From Labrenzia sp. THAF82 (GTDB lineage: Bacteria; Pseudomonadota; Alphaproteobacteria; Rhizobiales; Stappiaceae): a stretch of 64,000 nucleotides of DNA. The stretch covers positions 3,500,501 to 3,564,500 of the forward strand of contig NZ_CP045354.1 of the NCBI RefSeq assembly GCF_009363435.1, written 5' to 3'. The position numbers and the translations under genes are program-made. Positions 29,701 through 39,776 of the stretch are shown piece by piece. The notes under the pieces are model-generated. The model worked only from the letters and a program-made list of their open reading frames with translations. It made no database searches and had not been told where the DNA came from. Positions within the stretch are counted from its first letter, which is position 1, and every line of letters begins with the position of its first letter.

Positions 29701-30237
29701 TTAGCCGGCGTCTGCGGCAACCTGCATCTTAATGATCTTGTCCGGGTTTGCAGGCGGTTCGCCGCGGGTGATCTTGTCAATGACATCCATGCCATCAACC
29801 ACTTCACCGAACACGGTGTATTGTCCGTTCAGCCAGTCGCCATCGTTGAACATGATGAAAAACTGTGAGTTGGCGCTGTTCGGATCTGCTGCGCGAGCCA
29901 TCCCAAGCGTACCGCGTTTGAAGGACGCATTGCTGAATTCGGCAGCAATGTCAGGAAGGTTAGATCCACCTCTGCCGGTTCCGGTCGGATCACCGGTTTG
30001 GGCCATGAAACCATCAATCACCCGGTGAAAGACGATGCCGTCGTAGAAACCCTCTCGGGTCAATAGCTTGATGCGCTCCACATGGTTGGGCGCAACGTCG
30101 GGCCGAAGTTCTATCGTTACCCGTCCATCCTTCAAGTCGAGGTAAAGGGTGTTTTCGGGATCCGCTGCGTGAGCACCCAAAACGGGAAGGATCAGAAATG
30201 ACGCCAGTACGGCGAAAACAGTAAACAATCGTGACAC
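29701..30237 (-). CDS. Periplasmic peptidyl-prolyl cis-trans isomerase (cyclophilin, PpiA-like)
   Basis: 178 aa. The signal peptide LFTVFAVLASFLILPVLGAH is followed by AADPENT, then the same cyclophilin core as the next gene (FYDGIVFHRVIDGFMAQTGD, ANSQFFIMFND). It acts in proline isomerisation during periplasmic folding. It lies between coaD (36 bp upstream) and the cytoplasmic paralogue, in the order usual for Hyphomicrobiales. Confidence 0.93.
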   Translation of the reverse strand: MSRLFTVFAVLASFLILPVLGAHAADPENTLYLDLKDGRVTIELRPDVAPNHVERIKLLTREGFYDGIVFHRVIDGFMAQTGDPTGTGRGGSNLPDIAAEFSNASFKRGTLGMARAADPNSANSQFFIMFNDGDWLNGQYTVFGEVVDGMDVIDKITRGEPPANPDKIIKMQVAADAG

Positions 30238-30273
30238 TGGAGACTCCTAAGGTTCAGGTCAGAGGAAATTGAA

Positions 30274-30780
30274 TCATGAACCGGGTAACGCCCGTTGTCT
30301 GAGAGGCTCGGCAACCGGCTCCGGTACAAACGCGGATATTTCTCCGCCCATTTTTGCGATTTGACGTACCAACGTGGCCGTGATGTGGCGTACTTTCGGA
30401 GACGCAGGCAAAAAAACCGTCTTGATGTCTGGTTCAAGTGTGCCGTTCATGCCGGCCATTTGCATTTCATAGTCAAGGTCCGTTCCATCTCTGAGACCGC
30501 GCACAAGGTAGGCGGCACCTTGTGTTTTGGCCGTGTTGATCACCAGATCTGAGAATGAAATTACCTCAACTCGGGCAGCTTCCCCGGGACTGAATTCAGC
30601 TCTCGCAGAGGTATGCAGCAGTTCAACGCGTTCCTCAAATGAGAATAGCGGTGTTTTTCCGGGATGAATCCCGATCGCCACCACCACCTTGTCGGCCAAG
30701 ACGAGTGACTGACGAAGAATATCCATGTGGCCGTTGGTGACCGGATCAAACGAGCCGGGATAGAGCGCAATACGAGTCAT
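30274..30780 (-). CDS. coaD: Phosphopantetheine adenylyltransferase
   Basis: 168 aa nucleotidyltransferase, penultimate step of CoA synthesis. The N-terminal [20 protein letters not shown] contains the (T/H)xGH motif. [19 protein letters not shown] and [20 protein letters not shown] are the other CoaD blocks. ATG 30780 is the family start; the frame opens ten codons earlier. It is the first gene of the coaD-ppi-ppi unit. Confidence 0.97.
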   Translation of the reverse strand: MTRIALYPGSFDPVTNGHMDILRQSLVLADKVVVAIGIHPGKTPLFSFEERVELLHTSARAEFSPGEAARVEVISFSDLVINTAKTQGAAYLVRGLRDGTDLDYEMQMAGMNGTLEPDIKTVFLPASPKVRHITATLVRQIAKMGGEISAFVPEPVAEPLRQRALPGS

Positions 30781-30945
30781 GGCCTCTTCAATACTCCGGC
30801 AATACTCCACTCACAAGCCAAAGCCCCAGTACATTTGAATTTTTGCGGGCAACTGACATTTTGTGACGGTCATCACATCTGTCTTTTCTTCCATGAGGCA
30901 AAGTGAGGTCATCGAAAACAGATGGCGTGAGCAGGAGCCAAGATA

Positions 30946-31362
30946 ATGAGGAGCTACGAAACTATCGACCGGACCGCAGATCAGACCGCGGCAAAGTCAT
31001 TTATCATTCAGGCCAAGGCCGTTGATCCGGTGGCCAACTTCAAGATGGTTGCAATCTTTACGCTGGCGTTGCTGACAATGATCGCAGCGGGCGTAATGAC
31101 AATGCACCCGAGCAATGCCTCGCAGGCGCAGGATCTGAACAGCCTGGCGACACAAGGCATGATGGCTACCAAAGGTGATCGTGCAGCAATCTCTCAGACA
31201 GCCAATGGCTGTGAAACACAGGCATGGGGTGCCTGGACCGAAGACTGCGCAGCAGCTTTGACTGGCGCAAGCAAGGTTCGCAACGTTTCTTTCGTCACCG
31301 TTGAGAAACAGACCCCGTCCGTAAACGAAACAATTTTGGCACGTTACCCCACGGCAAACTAA
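30946..31362 (+). CDS. Hypothetical membrane-anchored or secreted protein
   Basis: 138 aa, not recognised. A polar N-terminus (about 1-33) is followed by one hydrophobic segment MVAIFTLALLTMIAAGVMTM and a polar C-terminal part of about 85 residues with two cysteines (NGCETQAWGAWTEDCAAAL), so probably single-pass with a periplasmic domain that may form a disulfide. AGCAGGAGCC precedes ATG 30946 at good spacing, and a terminator follows. It lies on the opposite strand between gyrA and coaD. Confidence 0.72.
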   Translation: MRSYETIDRTADQTAAKSFIIQAKAVDPVANFKMVAIFTLALLTMIAAGVMTMHPSNASQAQDLNSLATQGMMATKGDRAAISQTANGCETQAWGAWTEDCAAALTGASKVRNVSFVTVEKQTPSVNETILARYPTAN

Positions 31363-31394
31363 GTCTTATCACAAGACCTCCCTCCCCAACGGCA

Positions 31395-31435
31395 AACAGC
31401 GGCTCAGGTTCCACCCTGGCCGCTGTTGTCGTTTT
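31395..31435 (+). terminator. Terminator downstream of the 30946 gene
   Basis: AACAGCGGC and CAGG pair with CCTG and GCCGCTGTT (one bulged T), loop TTCCAC, with GTTTT a few bases after. It is placed between the stop at 31362 and the convergent gyrA stop. Confidence 0.82.
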
Positions 31436-31455
31436 AAGCGCGTCGTTTGGGTCTA

Positions 31456-34281
31456 TCAGCCTTCCGGAGGCGTTCCGTCCGGCTCTGAGGAACTGTCATC
31501 AGCATCACTGGAGTTCGCGCTGTCTTCAGTGTTGTCACCGCTTTCAGCGCCCTCACCTTCTTCGTCGATGACGTCTTCGTCATCGACTTCCGAAATCCCC
31601 TCAACAGCCACGACTTTCTCATCGTCAGCGGTCTTGAAGACAATGACACCTTGCGTGGCTCTGCCTGCGATGCGAATGCCGTCGACAGGACACCGGATCA
31701 ACTGCCCACCATCGGTGACCAGCATTATCTGGTGGCTATCCTCCACCGGGAAGGATGCGATCAATCCACCGTTTCTGTTGTTGACGGCCATCGCCGTGAT
31801 ACCCTTACCGCCACGGCCTGTTACCCGGTATTCAAATGACGAGGTCCGTTTGCCGTAGCCGTTTTCGGAAATGGTCAGAATGATCTGTTCGGCTGCGCTC
31901 ATTTGAGCGTATCGTTCTTGTGGCAGATCGCCGGCTACAACACCGTCCTCATCCGCTCCGTTGACATTTTCATCCGCTTCCCCGCGCATTGCACGCGACA
32001 ATTTAAGATAGGCGGCGCGCTCTTCCGCATCGACATCGATGTGGTGCAGGATCTGCATTGAAATGACACAGTCACCATCGGCAAGTCTGATGCCACGAAC
32101 ACCAACTGAGTTTCTGCCGGCAAAGACGCGCACGTCGGTAACCGGGAAACGGATACACTGGCCGTAATTGGTGGTGAGCATGACATCGTCGTGTTCTGAA
32201 CATGTGTCCACACCGACAATTCCGTCACCGTCCTCCAGCTTCATGGCAATCTTGCCGTTTCGATTGATGTTGACGAAGTCAGAAAGTTTGTTGCGCCGGA
32301 CGGTGCCGCGCACCGTCGCAAACATGACATCAAGATTTGCCCAGCTGTCTTCGTCTTCAGGCAACGGCAGTATCGACGTGATCTGTTCGCCCTGTTCGAG
32401 AGGCAGCATATTGACGAGTGCCTTGCCTCGTGAGGTCGGGCCGCCAAGAGGCAGACGCCAGACTTTCATCTTGTAGCAAATGCCGCGTGACGAGAAAAAG
32501 AGCACCGGCGTATGGGTGTTTGCAACAAAGAGACGGGTGACGAAATCCTCTTCTTTGGTTGCCATGCCGGAGCGGCCTTTGCCACCGCGTCTTTGTGCGC
32601 GATAAGTGGCCAAAGGAACGCGCTTGATGTAACCGCCGTGTGAAACGGTCACGACCATATCTTCGCGTTGGATCAGGTCTTCGTCGTCGAAATCAGCACC
32701 GCCTTCGACAATCTCTGTCCTTCGCGGTGTCGCGAATTCTTCCTTGATCTCGAGCATTTCCGTTCTGACAATGTCCTGAATGCGCGCACGAGAGCGCAGG
32801 ATGTCGAGAAAATCGGAAATTTCCGCACCAATCTTGTTCAGCTCCTCCTCGATTTCATCACGGCCCATTGCCGTCAGGCGCTGGAGTCTGAGATCGAGAA
32901 TGGCTCTTGCCTGTTCTTCGGACAGTTTGTAGGTGCCATCTTCCTGAACCATGTGGCGCGGGTCGTCGATCAAGCGGATCAACGCCTCAACGTCACGCGC
33001 TGGCCAGTTCCGTTCCATCAACTGCGCTCGAGCAGTTGCGGGATCGGGAGCAGCTCGGATCAGTTTGATGACCTCATCGATGTTTTCAACGGCAATACCC
33101 AGACCGACCAAGATATGCGCACGATCGCGTGCTTTTTTGAGCAGGTAACGGGTCCTGCGCTGAATGACTTCTTCGCGGAAAGCGACGAAGGCACGTAGCA
33201 TGTCGGACAGGTTCATCTGTTCCGGCTTGCCGCCATTAAGTGCCACCATATTGGCGCCGAAAGACGTTTGCAGCTGACTGAAGCGATAGAGCTGGTTCAG
33301 CACAACATCCGGGACCGCATCTCGCTTGAGTTCAATGACGACCCGCATACCTGAGCGGTCGCTCTCGTCCCGGATATCGGAAATGCCTTCAATGCGTTTG
33401 TCGCGCACAAGTTCGGCAATTTTCTCGATCATGGTCGATTTGTTGACCTGATAGGGAATTTCCGTGACGATCAAGGCGTTGCGGTCCTTGCGAACCTCTT
33501 CGATATCCACTTTCGCCCGCATGACAACAGAGCCGCGCCCACTTTCGTAGGCGTTGCGGATACCCGACCGACCAAGAATCATGCCACCAGTCGGAAAATC
33601 CGGACCTGGAACGATCTGCATCAACTCTTCCAGCGGCATCGCCGGATTTTCCATGATTGCGATGGCAGCGTCGATCACTTCACCCAGATTGTGTGGCGGA
33701 ATGTTCGTTGCCATGCCGACCGCAATACCGCCGGCACCGTTGACCAGAAGGTTCGGGAATTTTGCCGGAAGAACAACCGGTTCACTTTCCGAATTGTCAT
33801 AGTTTTCCTGGAAGTCGACGGTTTCCTTGTCGATATCGTCAAGGAGCCTGTGGGCGACTTTTTCCAGTCGGCATTCCGTATACCGCATAGCCGCGGCCGG
33901 ATCGCCGTCGATTGATCCGAAGTTACCCTGTCCGTCAATCAGTGGAAGACGCAGGGAAAAATTCTGTGCCATTCGGACCAGAGCGTCGTAAATCGCACTG
34001 TCGCCATGTGGGTGATACTTACCCATAACGTCACCGACCACGCGCGCTGACTTGCGGTATGGCTTATTCCACTCATAACCATTCTCATGCATCGAATACA
34101 GGATGCGCCGATGCACCGGTTTGAGACCGTCTCTGACGTCTGGAAGTGCACGCGATACGATTACGCTCATCGCGTAATCGAGGTAGCTGCTCTTCATTTC
34201 GTCGACAATGGAAATCGGTTTGATATCGGACGAAAATCCGTCCGAAGGGGTGCTGTTGTCCTGGTCGGCCAAGGAAGACAC
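31456..34281 (-). CDS. gyrA: DNA gyrase subunit A
   Basis: 941 aa type IIA topoisomerase breakage-reunion subunit. The N-terminal domain has [20 protein letters not shown] and [17 protein letters not shown], where the quinolone-region Ser and Asp are wild type, and the catalytic tyrosine in [11 protein letters not shown]. The GyrA-box [14 protein letters not shown] precedes the beta-pinwheel C-terminal domain. The last 45 or so residues are a very acidic, serine-rich tail ([17 protein letters not shown] onward). Downstream, after an opposite-strand gene, is coaD. Confidence 0.97.
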   Translation of the reverse strand: MSSLADQDNSTPSDGFSSDIKPISIVDEMKSSYLDYAMSVIVSRALPDVRDGLKPVHRRILYSMHENGYEWNKPYRKSARVVGDVMGKYHPHGDSAIYDALVRMAQNFSLRLPLIDGQGNFGSIDGDPAAAMRYTECRLEKVAHRLLDDIDKETVDFQENYDNSESEPVVLPAKFPNLLVNGAGGIAVGMATNIPPHNLGEVIDAAIAIMENPAMPLEELMQIVPGPDFPTGGMILGRSGIRNAYESGRGSVVMRAKVDIEEVRKDRNALIVTEIPYQVNKSTMIEKIAELVRDKRIEGISDIRDESDRSGMRVVIELKRDAVPDVVLNQLYRFSQLQTSFGANMVALNGGKPEQMNLSDMLRAFVAFREEVIQRRTRYLLKKARDRAHILVGLGIAVENIDEVIKLIRAAPDPATARAQLMERNWPARDVEALIRLIDDPRHMVQEDGTYKLSEEQARAILDLRLQRLTAMGRDEIEEELNKIGAEISDFLDILRSRARIQDIVRTEMLEIKEEFATPRRTEIVEGGADFDDEDLIQREDMVVTVSHGGYIKRVPLATYRAQRRGGKGRSGMATKEEDFVTRLFVANTHTPVLFFSSRGICYKMKVWRLPLGGPTSRGKALVNMLPLEQGEQITSILPLPEDEDSWANLDVMFATVRGTVRRNKLSDFVNINRNGKIAMKLEDGDGIVGVDTCSEHDDVMLTTNYGQCIRFPVTDVRVFAGRNSVGVRGIRLADGDCVISMQILHHIDVDAEERAAYLKLSRAMRGEADENVNGADEDGVVAGDLPQERYAQMSAAEQIILTISENGYGKRTSSFEYRVTGRGGKGITAMAVNNRNGGLIASFPVEDSHQIMLVTDGGQLIRCPVDGIRIAGRATQGVIVFKTADDEKVVAVEGISEVDDEDVIDEEGEGAESGDNTEDSANSSDADDSSSEPDGTPPEG

Positions 34282-34499
34282 TCATTTAATTGTTATTGCT
34301 GTGTCTTTTATATCCGATTCAATCATCAGGACCAAATAAATGGCCGATTTCCGCTTGCGCAAAAATATCATGAAAACAATAACTTGCAGACAGTATACAC
34401 AGGGTCGAAAAATGAATTTGCAGATGCGGGTCGTCGCAGTGTCGAAACCCCTGTAGTAAGACACAAATCAGGCCAGATTGATTGTCCGGGGTATGGGAA

Positions 34500-35135
34500 A
34501 TGATTGACTATTACATCAACGCTTTTGCAACGTTGTTCGTCACGATTGACCCTGTCGGTTTGGCCCCGATGTTCCTGGCGATTACAGCCGGCATGAGTCA
34601 GGCGGACAGGCGCAGGGTCGCCATCAGGGCGACGCTTACGGCAGCAGCAATTCTATTGGTGTTTTACGCATCCGGTCAGACCGTACTTAATGTACTGGGT
34701 ATTTCTGTTTCCGCGTTTCGCGTTGCGGGCGGCATCTTGTTGTTCCTGATCGCAATTGAGATGATATTTGGAAAGAGGCAGCAACGTAAATCGGAAACTG
34801 CCGAAAAGGCGATAGAGTCAGAGACCCATCAAGGTTCCATCCACGAGTTGGCAATTTTTCCGCTAGCCATTCCACTTATTGCAGGTCCGGCAGCGATATC
34901 TGCGATTATACTGCTGTCCAGTCAGGCACCAGACACGCTGACTTATGCGGGTCTTGGCGGTGTGATTGCCATTATCTTGTTGAGCTGCATGGGCGCTTTC
35001 CTGCTGGCTGACAAAATTGAACGCCTGTTGGGTGATACCGCACAGTTGGTTATCACCCGGCTGCTCGGAGTGTTGCTTGCCGCATTGTCTGTTCAATTCG
35101 TTGCTGACGGCATTCTTGCCTTCATTCAAGGATAA
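34500..35135 (+). CDS. MarC family integral membrane protein
   Basis: 211 aa with six hydrophobic segments; the family motif FATLFVTIDPVGLAPMFLAI is at the N-terminus, and SIHELAIFPLAIPLIAGPAA begins the second half. Despite its name the family has no proven transport function. ATG 34500 after GTATGGGAA is chosen; the open frame begins six codons earlier with TTG. Confidence 0.87.
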   Translation: MIDYYINAFATLFVTIDPVGLAPMFLAITAGMSQADRRRVAIRATLTAAAILLVFYASGQTVLNVLGISVSAFRVAGGILLFLIAIEMIFGKRQQRKSETAEKAIESETHQGSIHELAIFPLAIPLIAGPAAISAIILLSSQAPDTLTYAGLGGVIAIILLSCMGAFLLADKIERLLGDTAQLVITRLLGVLLAALSVQFVADGILAFIQG

Positions 35136-35146
35136 GCCCGGGCTGT

Positions 35147-35524
35147 TCATTGAGTGAGAGAGATCCTGAACTCCTGAGCCGCCACACCGTGGACGCTGTC
35201 TCTCGCCTTGATGACAACCTCATTGATACCGTCTGGGATTTTGACACCTGACAATGATCTCGTGAAGGGTTGCTCATTCACGTGAGGATGATGGAGAACA
35301 CGTTCTCCCAACAGGTCACCGTCCGGTGTGAAAACCTGCCAGAGATCGGCATAGTGATCCCAACCGGTGTCACCATGTTCCAGCGTGACCGAAAACGTCC
35401 AGCTATCGCCCGACTTTCTGGCTTCAGCTCCGACGATCTTTACCTCACCTGCTACAGCAGTGCCGATCATCAAGGATGTGAGTATGAGTGCTGTTCCAGA
35501 CAGTCGTCTCAAACCGTTTTTCAT
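35147..35524 (-). CDS. Hypothetical secreted protein
   Basis: 125 aa. A signal peptide (KNGLRRLSGTALILTSLMIG, then TAVAG) is followed by a mature domain of about 100 residues rich in beta-strand (WTFSVTLEHGDTGWDHYADL, GDLLGERVLHHPHVNEQPFT), with clustered histidines (HHPHVNE) that could bind metal. The family was not assigned with certainty. The start at 35524 is chosen to begin at the signal peptide; the frame extends 17 codons further. It converges with marC 11 bp away. Confidence 0.72.
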   Translation of the reverse strand: MKNGLRRLSGTALILTSLMIGTAVAGEVKIVGAEARKSGDSWTFSVTLEHGDTGWDHYADLWQVFTPDGDLLGERVLHHPHVNEQPFTRSLSGVKIPDGINEVVIKARDSVHGVAAQEFRISLTQ

Positions 35525-35696
35525 GTTCTTGAACTCCAAATGAAGACCTTTGACCGCCATCCTTGCAACGGCCATTCAAGGAGACAAAGTAAAGATTGCG
35601 TCATAGGCAAATCTGAAGTGGAAGTCGTGTCTGTGTATCCGAATTTCTTTGGTAAAGAAACCCTTTGAAACTCTTCAAATCCGCATGTTTCAGGGA

Positions 35697-36101
35697 CTAT
35701 TTGACGGTTTGCAAATGACTGTCGCGTTTGAACCCCAATGGCCAAAGCTCTTTATGACCGTTGCCCCACTCTGCGAGTGACTTGACGACAGGCTCAAGCG
35801 ACAGGCCGAGTTCAGTTAGGCGATATTCTACCTTTGGAGGCACCACCGGGTAGACAGTTCGGTCGATCAAACCATCTGCTTCCATGCTGCGCAGTTGGGA
35901 TGTCAGTACTCTTTGCGTGATGTTCGGCAATGCCTTTTGGAACGCGTTGAAACGCATGACATTTCGATCAAGCAACAGAAAAAGGATCACGCCCTTCCAC
36001 TTTCCGTCGATGAGACTGAGAGCCGCCTCGACCGCACACCCTGGGTGACAATCATAGCTGTTCTTAAGTTCATCCTTTTTCGGAATCTCTACAGTATCCA
36101 T
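35697..36101 (-). CDS. HxlR-family transcriptional regulator
   Basis: 134 aa winged-helix regulator. YDCHPGCAVEAALSLIDGKW has the near-N-terminal cysteine of the family, then RFNAFQKALPNITQRVLTSQ (recognition helix), and the wing DRTVYPVVPPKVEYRLTELG. It is divergent from a zinc-type oxidoreductase gene across about 108 bp, with a palindrome in between. Homologues such as YodB sense quinones or electrophiles through the cysteine and repress a neighbouring oxidoreductase; the same is inferred here. ATG 36119 is an alternative start. Confidence 0.88.
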   Translation of the reverse strand: MDTVEIPKKDELKNSYDCHPGCAVEAALSLIDGKWKGVILFLLLDRNVMRFNAFQKALPNITQRVLTSQLRSMEADGLIDRTVYPVVPPKVEYRLTELGLSLEPVVKSLAEWGNGHKELWPLGFKRDSHLQTVK

Positions 36102-36126
36102 TGTGTGTCTATCTACCATTCTTGTC

Positions 36127-36151
36127 AGTATGTGTTTGAATTGTACATACT
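36127..36151. promoter_or_regulatory. Probable HxlR operator
   Basis: AGTATGT and ACATACT form a perfect 7-bp inverted repeat separated by 11 bp (18 bp centre to centre), in the gap between the HxlR gene and its divergent oxidoreductase. Position and symmetry fit a dimeric winged-helix repressor site; binding is inferred. Confidence 0.65.
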
Positions 36152-36208
36152 TGCGTGGTGAAAGATTATGGCCAATTTGACCGGTACGCAAACATGGAGA
36201 ACTACGAA

Positions 36209-37222
36209 ATGCGTGCTATCGGTTACACAACTTCGCTGCCAGCGAGTGATCAAAGGTCGCTGGAAGAATTCAACCTGCCAAAACCAGTTGCCCAAGGTCG
36301 CGATCTTTTGGTCGAAGTCAGGGCAATCGCAGTAAATCCCGTCGACACCAAAGTGCGCATGAGGCGACAGTCTGAAAACGGTCAGCCGGTTGTGCTGGGC
36401 TACGATGCTGCAGGTGTGGTTGTTGAAGTCGGTACGGATGTTGAGGGTTTTCGCCCTGGCGACGAAGTCTATTACGCGGGCGATATTACTCGGCCCGGCA
36501 CAAATTCAGAGTTTCATCTTGTTGATGAGCGGATCGTTGGAAGAAAGCCTAAATCCCTGAGTTTCGCCGAGGCTGCGGCTTTGCCGCTAACGACAATTAC
36601 TGCATGGGAAGCTTTGTTCGATCGCCTGAAAGTGCAGGACAAAGTCGGCAATGGTGCCGGAAGTCTACTTATTGTAGGTGGTGCTGGCGGTGTCGGATCA
36701 ATAGCAATCCAACTTGCACGCCAGTTGACTAACCTGACCGTTATCGCGACAGCTTCGCGGCCTGAAAGCCAATCCTGGGTTAAAGAGCTGGGAGCACATC
36801 ATGTCTTCGATCATTCCCGAAAAATTGCGCCCCAATTTGAAGAAGCGGGCCTGAACCCACCCGGCCTAGTTTTTTCAACGACGCATACCGAGCATCACCT
36901 CCAAGACCTTGCAGAAACGATCGCGCCCCAAGGCCGGTTCCTTCTGATAGACGACCCTCAGGATTTCAGCATCATGCCGTTCAAGCAAAAGGCTGTTTCG
37001 ATCCATTGGGAATTCATGTTTACCCGGTCGATGTTTCAGACGGCGGATATGGATGCACAAGGACGGTTGCTGACAGAAGTTGCCGGTCTTGTCGATCAGG
37101 GACGTGTCCGAACCACTTTATCTGACGTTGTTTCGCCAATTAATGCCGAGAATTTGCGACAAGCCCATCAACAAGTCGAAAGTCAAAAGACCGTTGGGAA
37201 AATCGTTCTCGAAGAATTCTGA
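36209..37222 (+). CDS. Zinc-binding alcohol dehydrogenase family protein (MDR, quinone oxidoreductase-like)
   Basis: 337 aa NAD(P)H-dependent oxidoreductase. GroES-like N-terminus (MRAIGYTTSLPASDQRSLEE; VRAIAVNPVDTKVRMRR), VLGYDAAGVVVEVGTDVEGF, and Rossmann motif LIVGGAGGVGSIAIQLARQL near 167. The C-terminus QQVESQKTVGKIVLEEF is characteristic of this subfamily. ATG 36209 lies 9 bp after GGAG; upstream ATGs at 36155 and 36194 lack a ribosome site. The divergent HxlR gene suggests induction by electrophiles. Confidence 0.88.
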   Translation: MRAIGYTTSLPASDQRSLEEFNLPKPVAQGRDLLVEVRAIAVNPVDTKVRMRRQSENGQPVVLGYDAAGVVVEVGTDVEGFRPGDEVYYAGDITRPGTNSEFHLVDERIVGRKPKSLSFAEAAALPLTTITAWEALFDRLKVQDKVGNGAGSLLIVGGAGGVGSIAIQLARQLTNLTVIATASRPESQSWVKELGAHHVFDHSRKIAPQFEEAGLNPPGLVFSTTHTEHHLQDLAETIAPQGRFLLIDDPQDFSIMPFKQKAVSIHWEFMFTRSMFQTADMDAQGRLLTEVAGLVDQGRVRTTLSDVVSPINAENLRQAHQQVESQKTVGKIVLEEF

Positions 37223-37256
37223 GAACGCTCCCGCGCCTTGCGCGAAACACTCGTAT

Positions 37257-37285
37257 TCGTCATCCTCATACCTGGAGGATGACGA
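37257..37285 (+). promoter_or_regulatory. Hairpin sequestering the ribosome binding site of the DksA-like gene
   Basis: TCGTCATCCTC (37257-37267) pairs perfectly with GAGGATGACGA (37275-37285), an 11-bp stem with a seven-base loop ATACCTG. The 3' strand holds most of the Shine-Dalgarno GGAGG (37274-37278), a first ATG at 37279 and the A of the second ATG at 37285. There is no T-run, so it is not a terminator. Folding should block initiation; regulation is inferred. Confidence 0.7.
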
Positions 37286-37617
37286 TGCCGATAGATGAAA
37301 GCTCTGTGCGCAACAAATTGCTGTCGCTGAAAGAGGAACTGGAAGCACTTAGCGAAATCTCAGAAGAGGCACGCGCACCAGTTACTCTGGATCAGCAATC
37401 AGTTGGCCGACTTTCGCGTATGGATGCACTTCAGGGTCAAGCAATGGCCCAGGCTTCCGAACGGCAGCGACGTGCGCAAATACAACGCATCGAGGCAGCA
37501 CTGCACCGTTTGGACACAAAAGACTACGGGTACTGCGTTGAATGCGGAGAAGACATTGCGCCCGGTCGGCTTGCTGTTGACCCTGCTGCAGCATTTTGCA
37601 TCAGATGTGCCAGTTAA
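37285..37617 (+). CDS. DksA/TraR-family C4 zinc-finger protein
   Basis: 110 aa. The N-terminal helices (SVRNKLLSLKEELEALSEIS; a second helix SERQRRAQIQRIEAALHRLD) lead to the zinc finger CVECGEDIAPGRLAVDPAAA ending FCIRCAS, a CxxC...CxxC site. It is shorter than DksA and lacks the long coiled coil with the DxxDxA tip, so it is of the TraR/YbiI-like class that binds the RNA polymerase secondary channel. ATG 37285 is chosen because GGAGG abuts the earlier ATG at 37279 but lies 6 bp before this one. The last 4 bp overlap the convergent gene. Confidence 0.87.
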   Translation: MPIDESSVRNKLLSLKEELEALSEISEEARAPVTLDQQSVGRLSRMDALQGQAMAQASERQRRAQIQRIEAALHRLDTKDYGYCVECGEDIAPGRLAVDPAAAFCIRCAS

Positions 37618-38144
37618 ACGACGTGCCGTCTAAGCCCGCTCAGGAATGATAGGATTTCTTTTTCTCTTTGCTCAATTGGAAAGTGTTGAAGGTCTGCCTC
37701 GGTCCATTTTTCTTTCCGAGAAAGCTCGTTTTCCAGAAACTCGACTGAGCTGCGTTCCTCTTTGCTAAGCGGAAGAATCTTTGAAGAGCGCAACAACGAG
37801 AGCTGTTCGTGGATGCGACGTAACACAGAAAGAGCTGCCCCCATCTGCTGTTTCAAGTGATCGTTTTCCCGCCAGGTTTTTCCATTAAAGACTTCCTGAG
37901 TGACACGCTGACCTGCCCCAAAGCAGTTGTATGTAACGCAACCGGCAAAGCCGAGTTGTGTTCTTTTTTGGAAAATCATGCATCTGTTCTGAGTGTCCAG
38001 GTTGGGACACTCCTCACCGGCAGCCTTGTCTATTCCGAAGGACTCGGATTGGTCGAACGCAAATACAACACAGCAAAGAGCAGCGCACGCTGAGCAATCG
38101 GGACTCAGGTCAATCTGATCAGCGTTGTTCTGGCAGTTTGACAC
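37614..38144 (-). CDS. Cysteine-rich putative metal-binding protein (N-terminal domain type of pentapeptide-repeat proteins)
   Basis: 176 aa. Cysteines cluster in SPDCSACAALCCVVFAFDQ (about 14-32), EECPNLDTQNRCMIFQKRTQ (about 44-63) and GFAGCVTYNCFGAGQRVTQE (about 65-84). The CPNL...RC...GF.GC...DCFGAGQ pattern is known to me as the N-terminal part of some pentapeptide-repeat proteins, but no pentapeptide repeats follow; the C-terminal 90 residues are helical and charged. The last 4 bp overlap the DksA-like gene end to end. The function is unknown. Confidence 0.75.
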   Translation of the reverse strand: MSNCQNNADQIDLSPDCSACAALCCVVFAFDQSESFGIDKAAGEECPNLDTQNRCMIFQKRTQLGFAGCVTYNCFGAGQRVTQEVFNGKTWRENDHLKQQMGAALSVLRRIHEQLSLLRSSKILPLSKEERSSVEFLENELSRKEKWTEADLQHFPIEQREKEILSFLSGLRRHVV

Positions 38145-38201
38145 CAGGATATTGCTTTCTGGTTTTCCAAGGGTTTCAAAGAGCCGTCATGCCGAAGCAC
38201 G

Positions 38202-39776
38202 TTACTCCCACTCAATCGTACCGGGAGGTTTTGACGTGATGTCATAGGTGACGCGGTTTATACCCTGGACTTCATTGATGATACGCGTTGCGGTTTCACC
38301 AAGGAATTCGTGCTCAAACGGGTAATAGTCTGCCGTCATTCCGTCGACTGAAGTTACAGCCCGAAGCGCGCAGGCATAATCGTAGGTTCGCCCATCACCC
38401 ATAACACCGACTGTGCGAACCGGCAAAATGGCAACGAAAGCCTGCCAGATTTCGTCGTAGAGCCCGTGTTTTCTAATTTGATCAATGTAGACTGCGTCGG
38501 CTTTCCGCAGGATTTCTAGTTTTTCGCGCGTAATTTCGCCAGGGCAACGGATTGCGAGCCCTGGTCCCGGGAACGGATGACGACCGATAAAACTGTCTGG
38601 CAATCCAAGCTCCCGGCCGAGTTCCCTCACCTCGTCCTTGAAAAGTTCACGCAAAGGCTCAACGAGTTTGAGGCCCATCTTTTCCGGCAAACCACCGACA
38701 TTGTGGTGGGACTTGATCGTGACCGAGGGGCCGCCTGAGAAACTCACGCTTTCAATGACATCGGGATAAAGAGTGCCCTGGGCAAGATATTCTGCGCCCT
38801 CAATCTCATTGGCATGTTTTTGGAATACATCGATGAACAGCTTGCCAATGATTTTCCGCTTTGTTTCCGGATCGGAAACGCCATCCAATTCTCCCAGGAA
38901 CAGTTCGGTTTCGTCTGCGTGGATAAGCGGTATGTTGTAGTGATCACGGAACATGGAAACGACTTCGTCTGCTTCATTCAGACGCAATAGGCCGTGGTCA
39001 ACAAAGACGCATGTCAGTTGGTCCCCGATCGCCTCGTGAATGAGGACCGCGGCCACTGAACTGTCCACTCCGCCAGAAAGTCCGCAAATGACCTTCTTGT
39101 CGCCGACCTGCTCACGAATTTTGTCTATGGCGTCGTCTTTGTAAGCACCCATCGTCCAGTCGCCGGTGAATCCTGCAAGCCGAACAAAGTTCTCATAAAG
39201 TGTTTTGCCGTTGGGTGTGTGATGCACCTCCGGATGAAACTGGACCGCAAAAAAGTTCCGGCTCTGATCAGCCGTTATGGCAAATGGCGCATTTGCTGAG
39301 ACGCCAAACACTTCAAAGCCCGGAGCCAGCTCACTGACGTGATCTCCATGGCTCATCCAGACCTGTTCTTTGCCGCTGGCAAACCAGTCCTTCAGGATTG
39401 GAAGCGGATTGCCCATCGGGGTGACGAAGGCGCGACCGAATTCAGCTGTGCCACCTCCGCCTGAAATCTTGCCACCTTCTACCCTGCCGCCGAGGTCCTG
39501 CATCATGACCTGTTGGCCGTAACAGATTCCAAGGATCGGGACACCCAGCTCATAAACCGCACTTGGTGGCCGGGGAGCCCCTTCCCTGACGACTGAGTCC
39601 GGGCCGCCGGAGAAGATCACTGCCTTAGGTCGAAATTCCTCAAGAAAGCTCTCGCTTACATTCTGATAAGGATGAATTTCGCAATATACGCTGAGTTCTC
39701 GAAGGCGCCGCGCAATAAGTTGCGTCACCTGTGAACCGAAGTCGATGATAAGTAGGCGGTCGTGATGATGGGTCAT
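38202..39776 (-). CDS. guaA: GMP synthase (glutamine-hydrolysing)
   Basis: 524 aa. Glutaminase domain: [29 protein letters not shown] with the catalytic Cys, and [14 protein letters not shown] with His/Glu. ATP-pyrophosphatase P-loop [15 protein letters not shown], then the dimerisation domain ending PPGTIEWE. It converts XMP to GMP and forms a GMP-synthesis block with guaB, separated here by a TPR gene and rsmB. Confidence 0.97.
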   Translation of the reverse strand: MTHHHDRLLIIDFGSQVTQLIARRLRELSVYCEIHPYQNVSESFLEEFRPKAVIFSGGPDSVVREGAPRPPSAVYELGVPILGICYGQQVMMQDLGGRVEGGKISGGGGTAEFGRAFVTPMGNPLPILKDWFASGKEQVWMSHGDHVSELAPGFEVFGVSANAPFAITADQSRNFFAVQFHPEVHHTPNGKTLYENFVRLAGFTGDWTMGAYKDDAIDKIREQVGDKKVICGLSGGVDSSVAAVLIHEAIGDQLTCVFVDHGLLRLNEADEVVSMFRDHYNIPLIHADETELFLGELDGVSDPETKRKIIGKLFIDVFQKHANEIEGAEYLAQGTLYPDVIESVSFSGGPSVTIKSHHNVGGLPEKMGLKLVEPLRELFKDEVRELGRELGLPDSFIGRHPFPGPGLAIRCPGEITREKLEILRKADAVYIDQIRKHGLYDEIWQAFVAILPVRTVGVMGDGRTYDYACALRAVTSVDGMTADYYPFEHEFLGETATRIINEVQGINRVTYDITSKPPGTIEWE

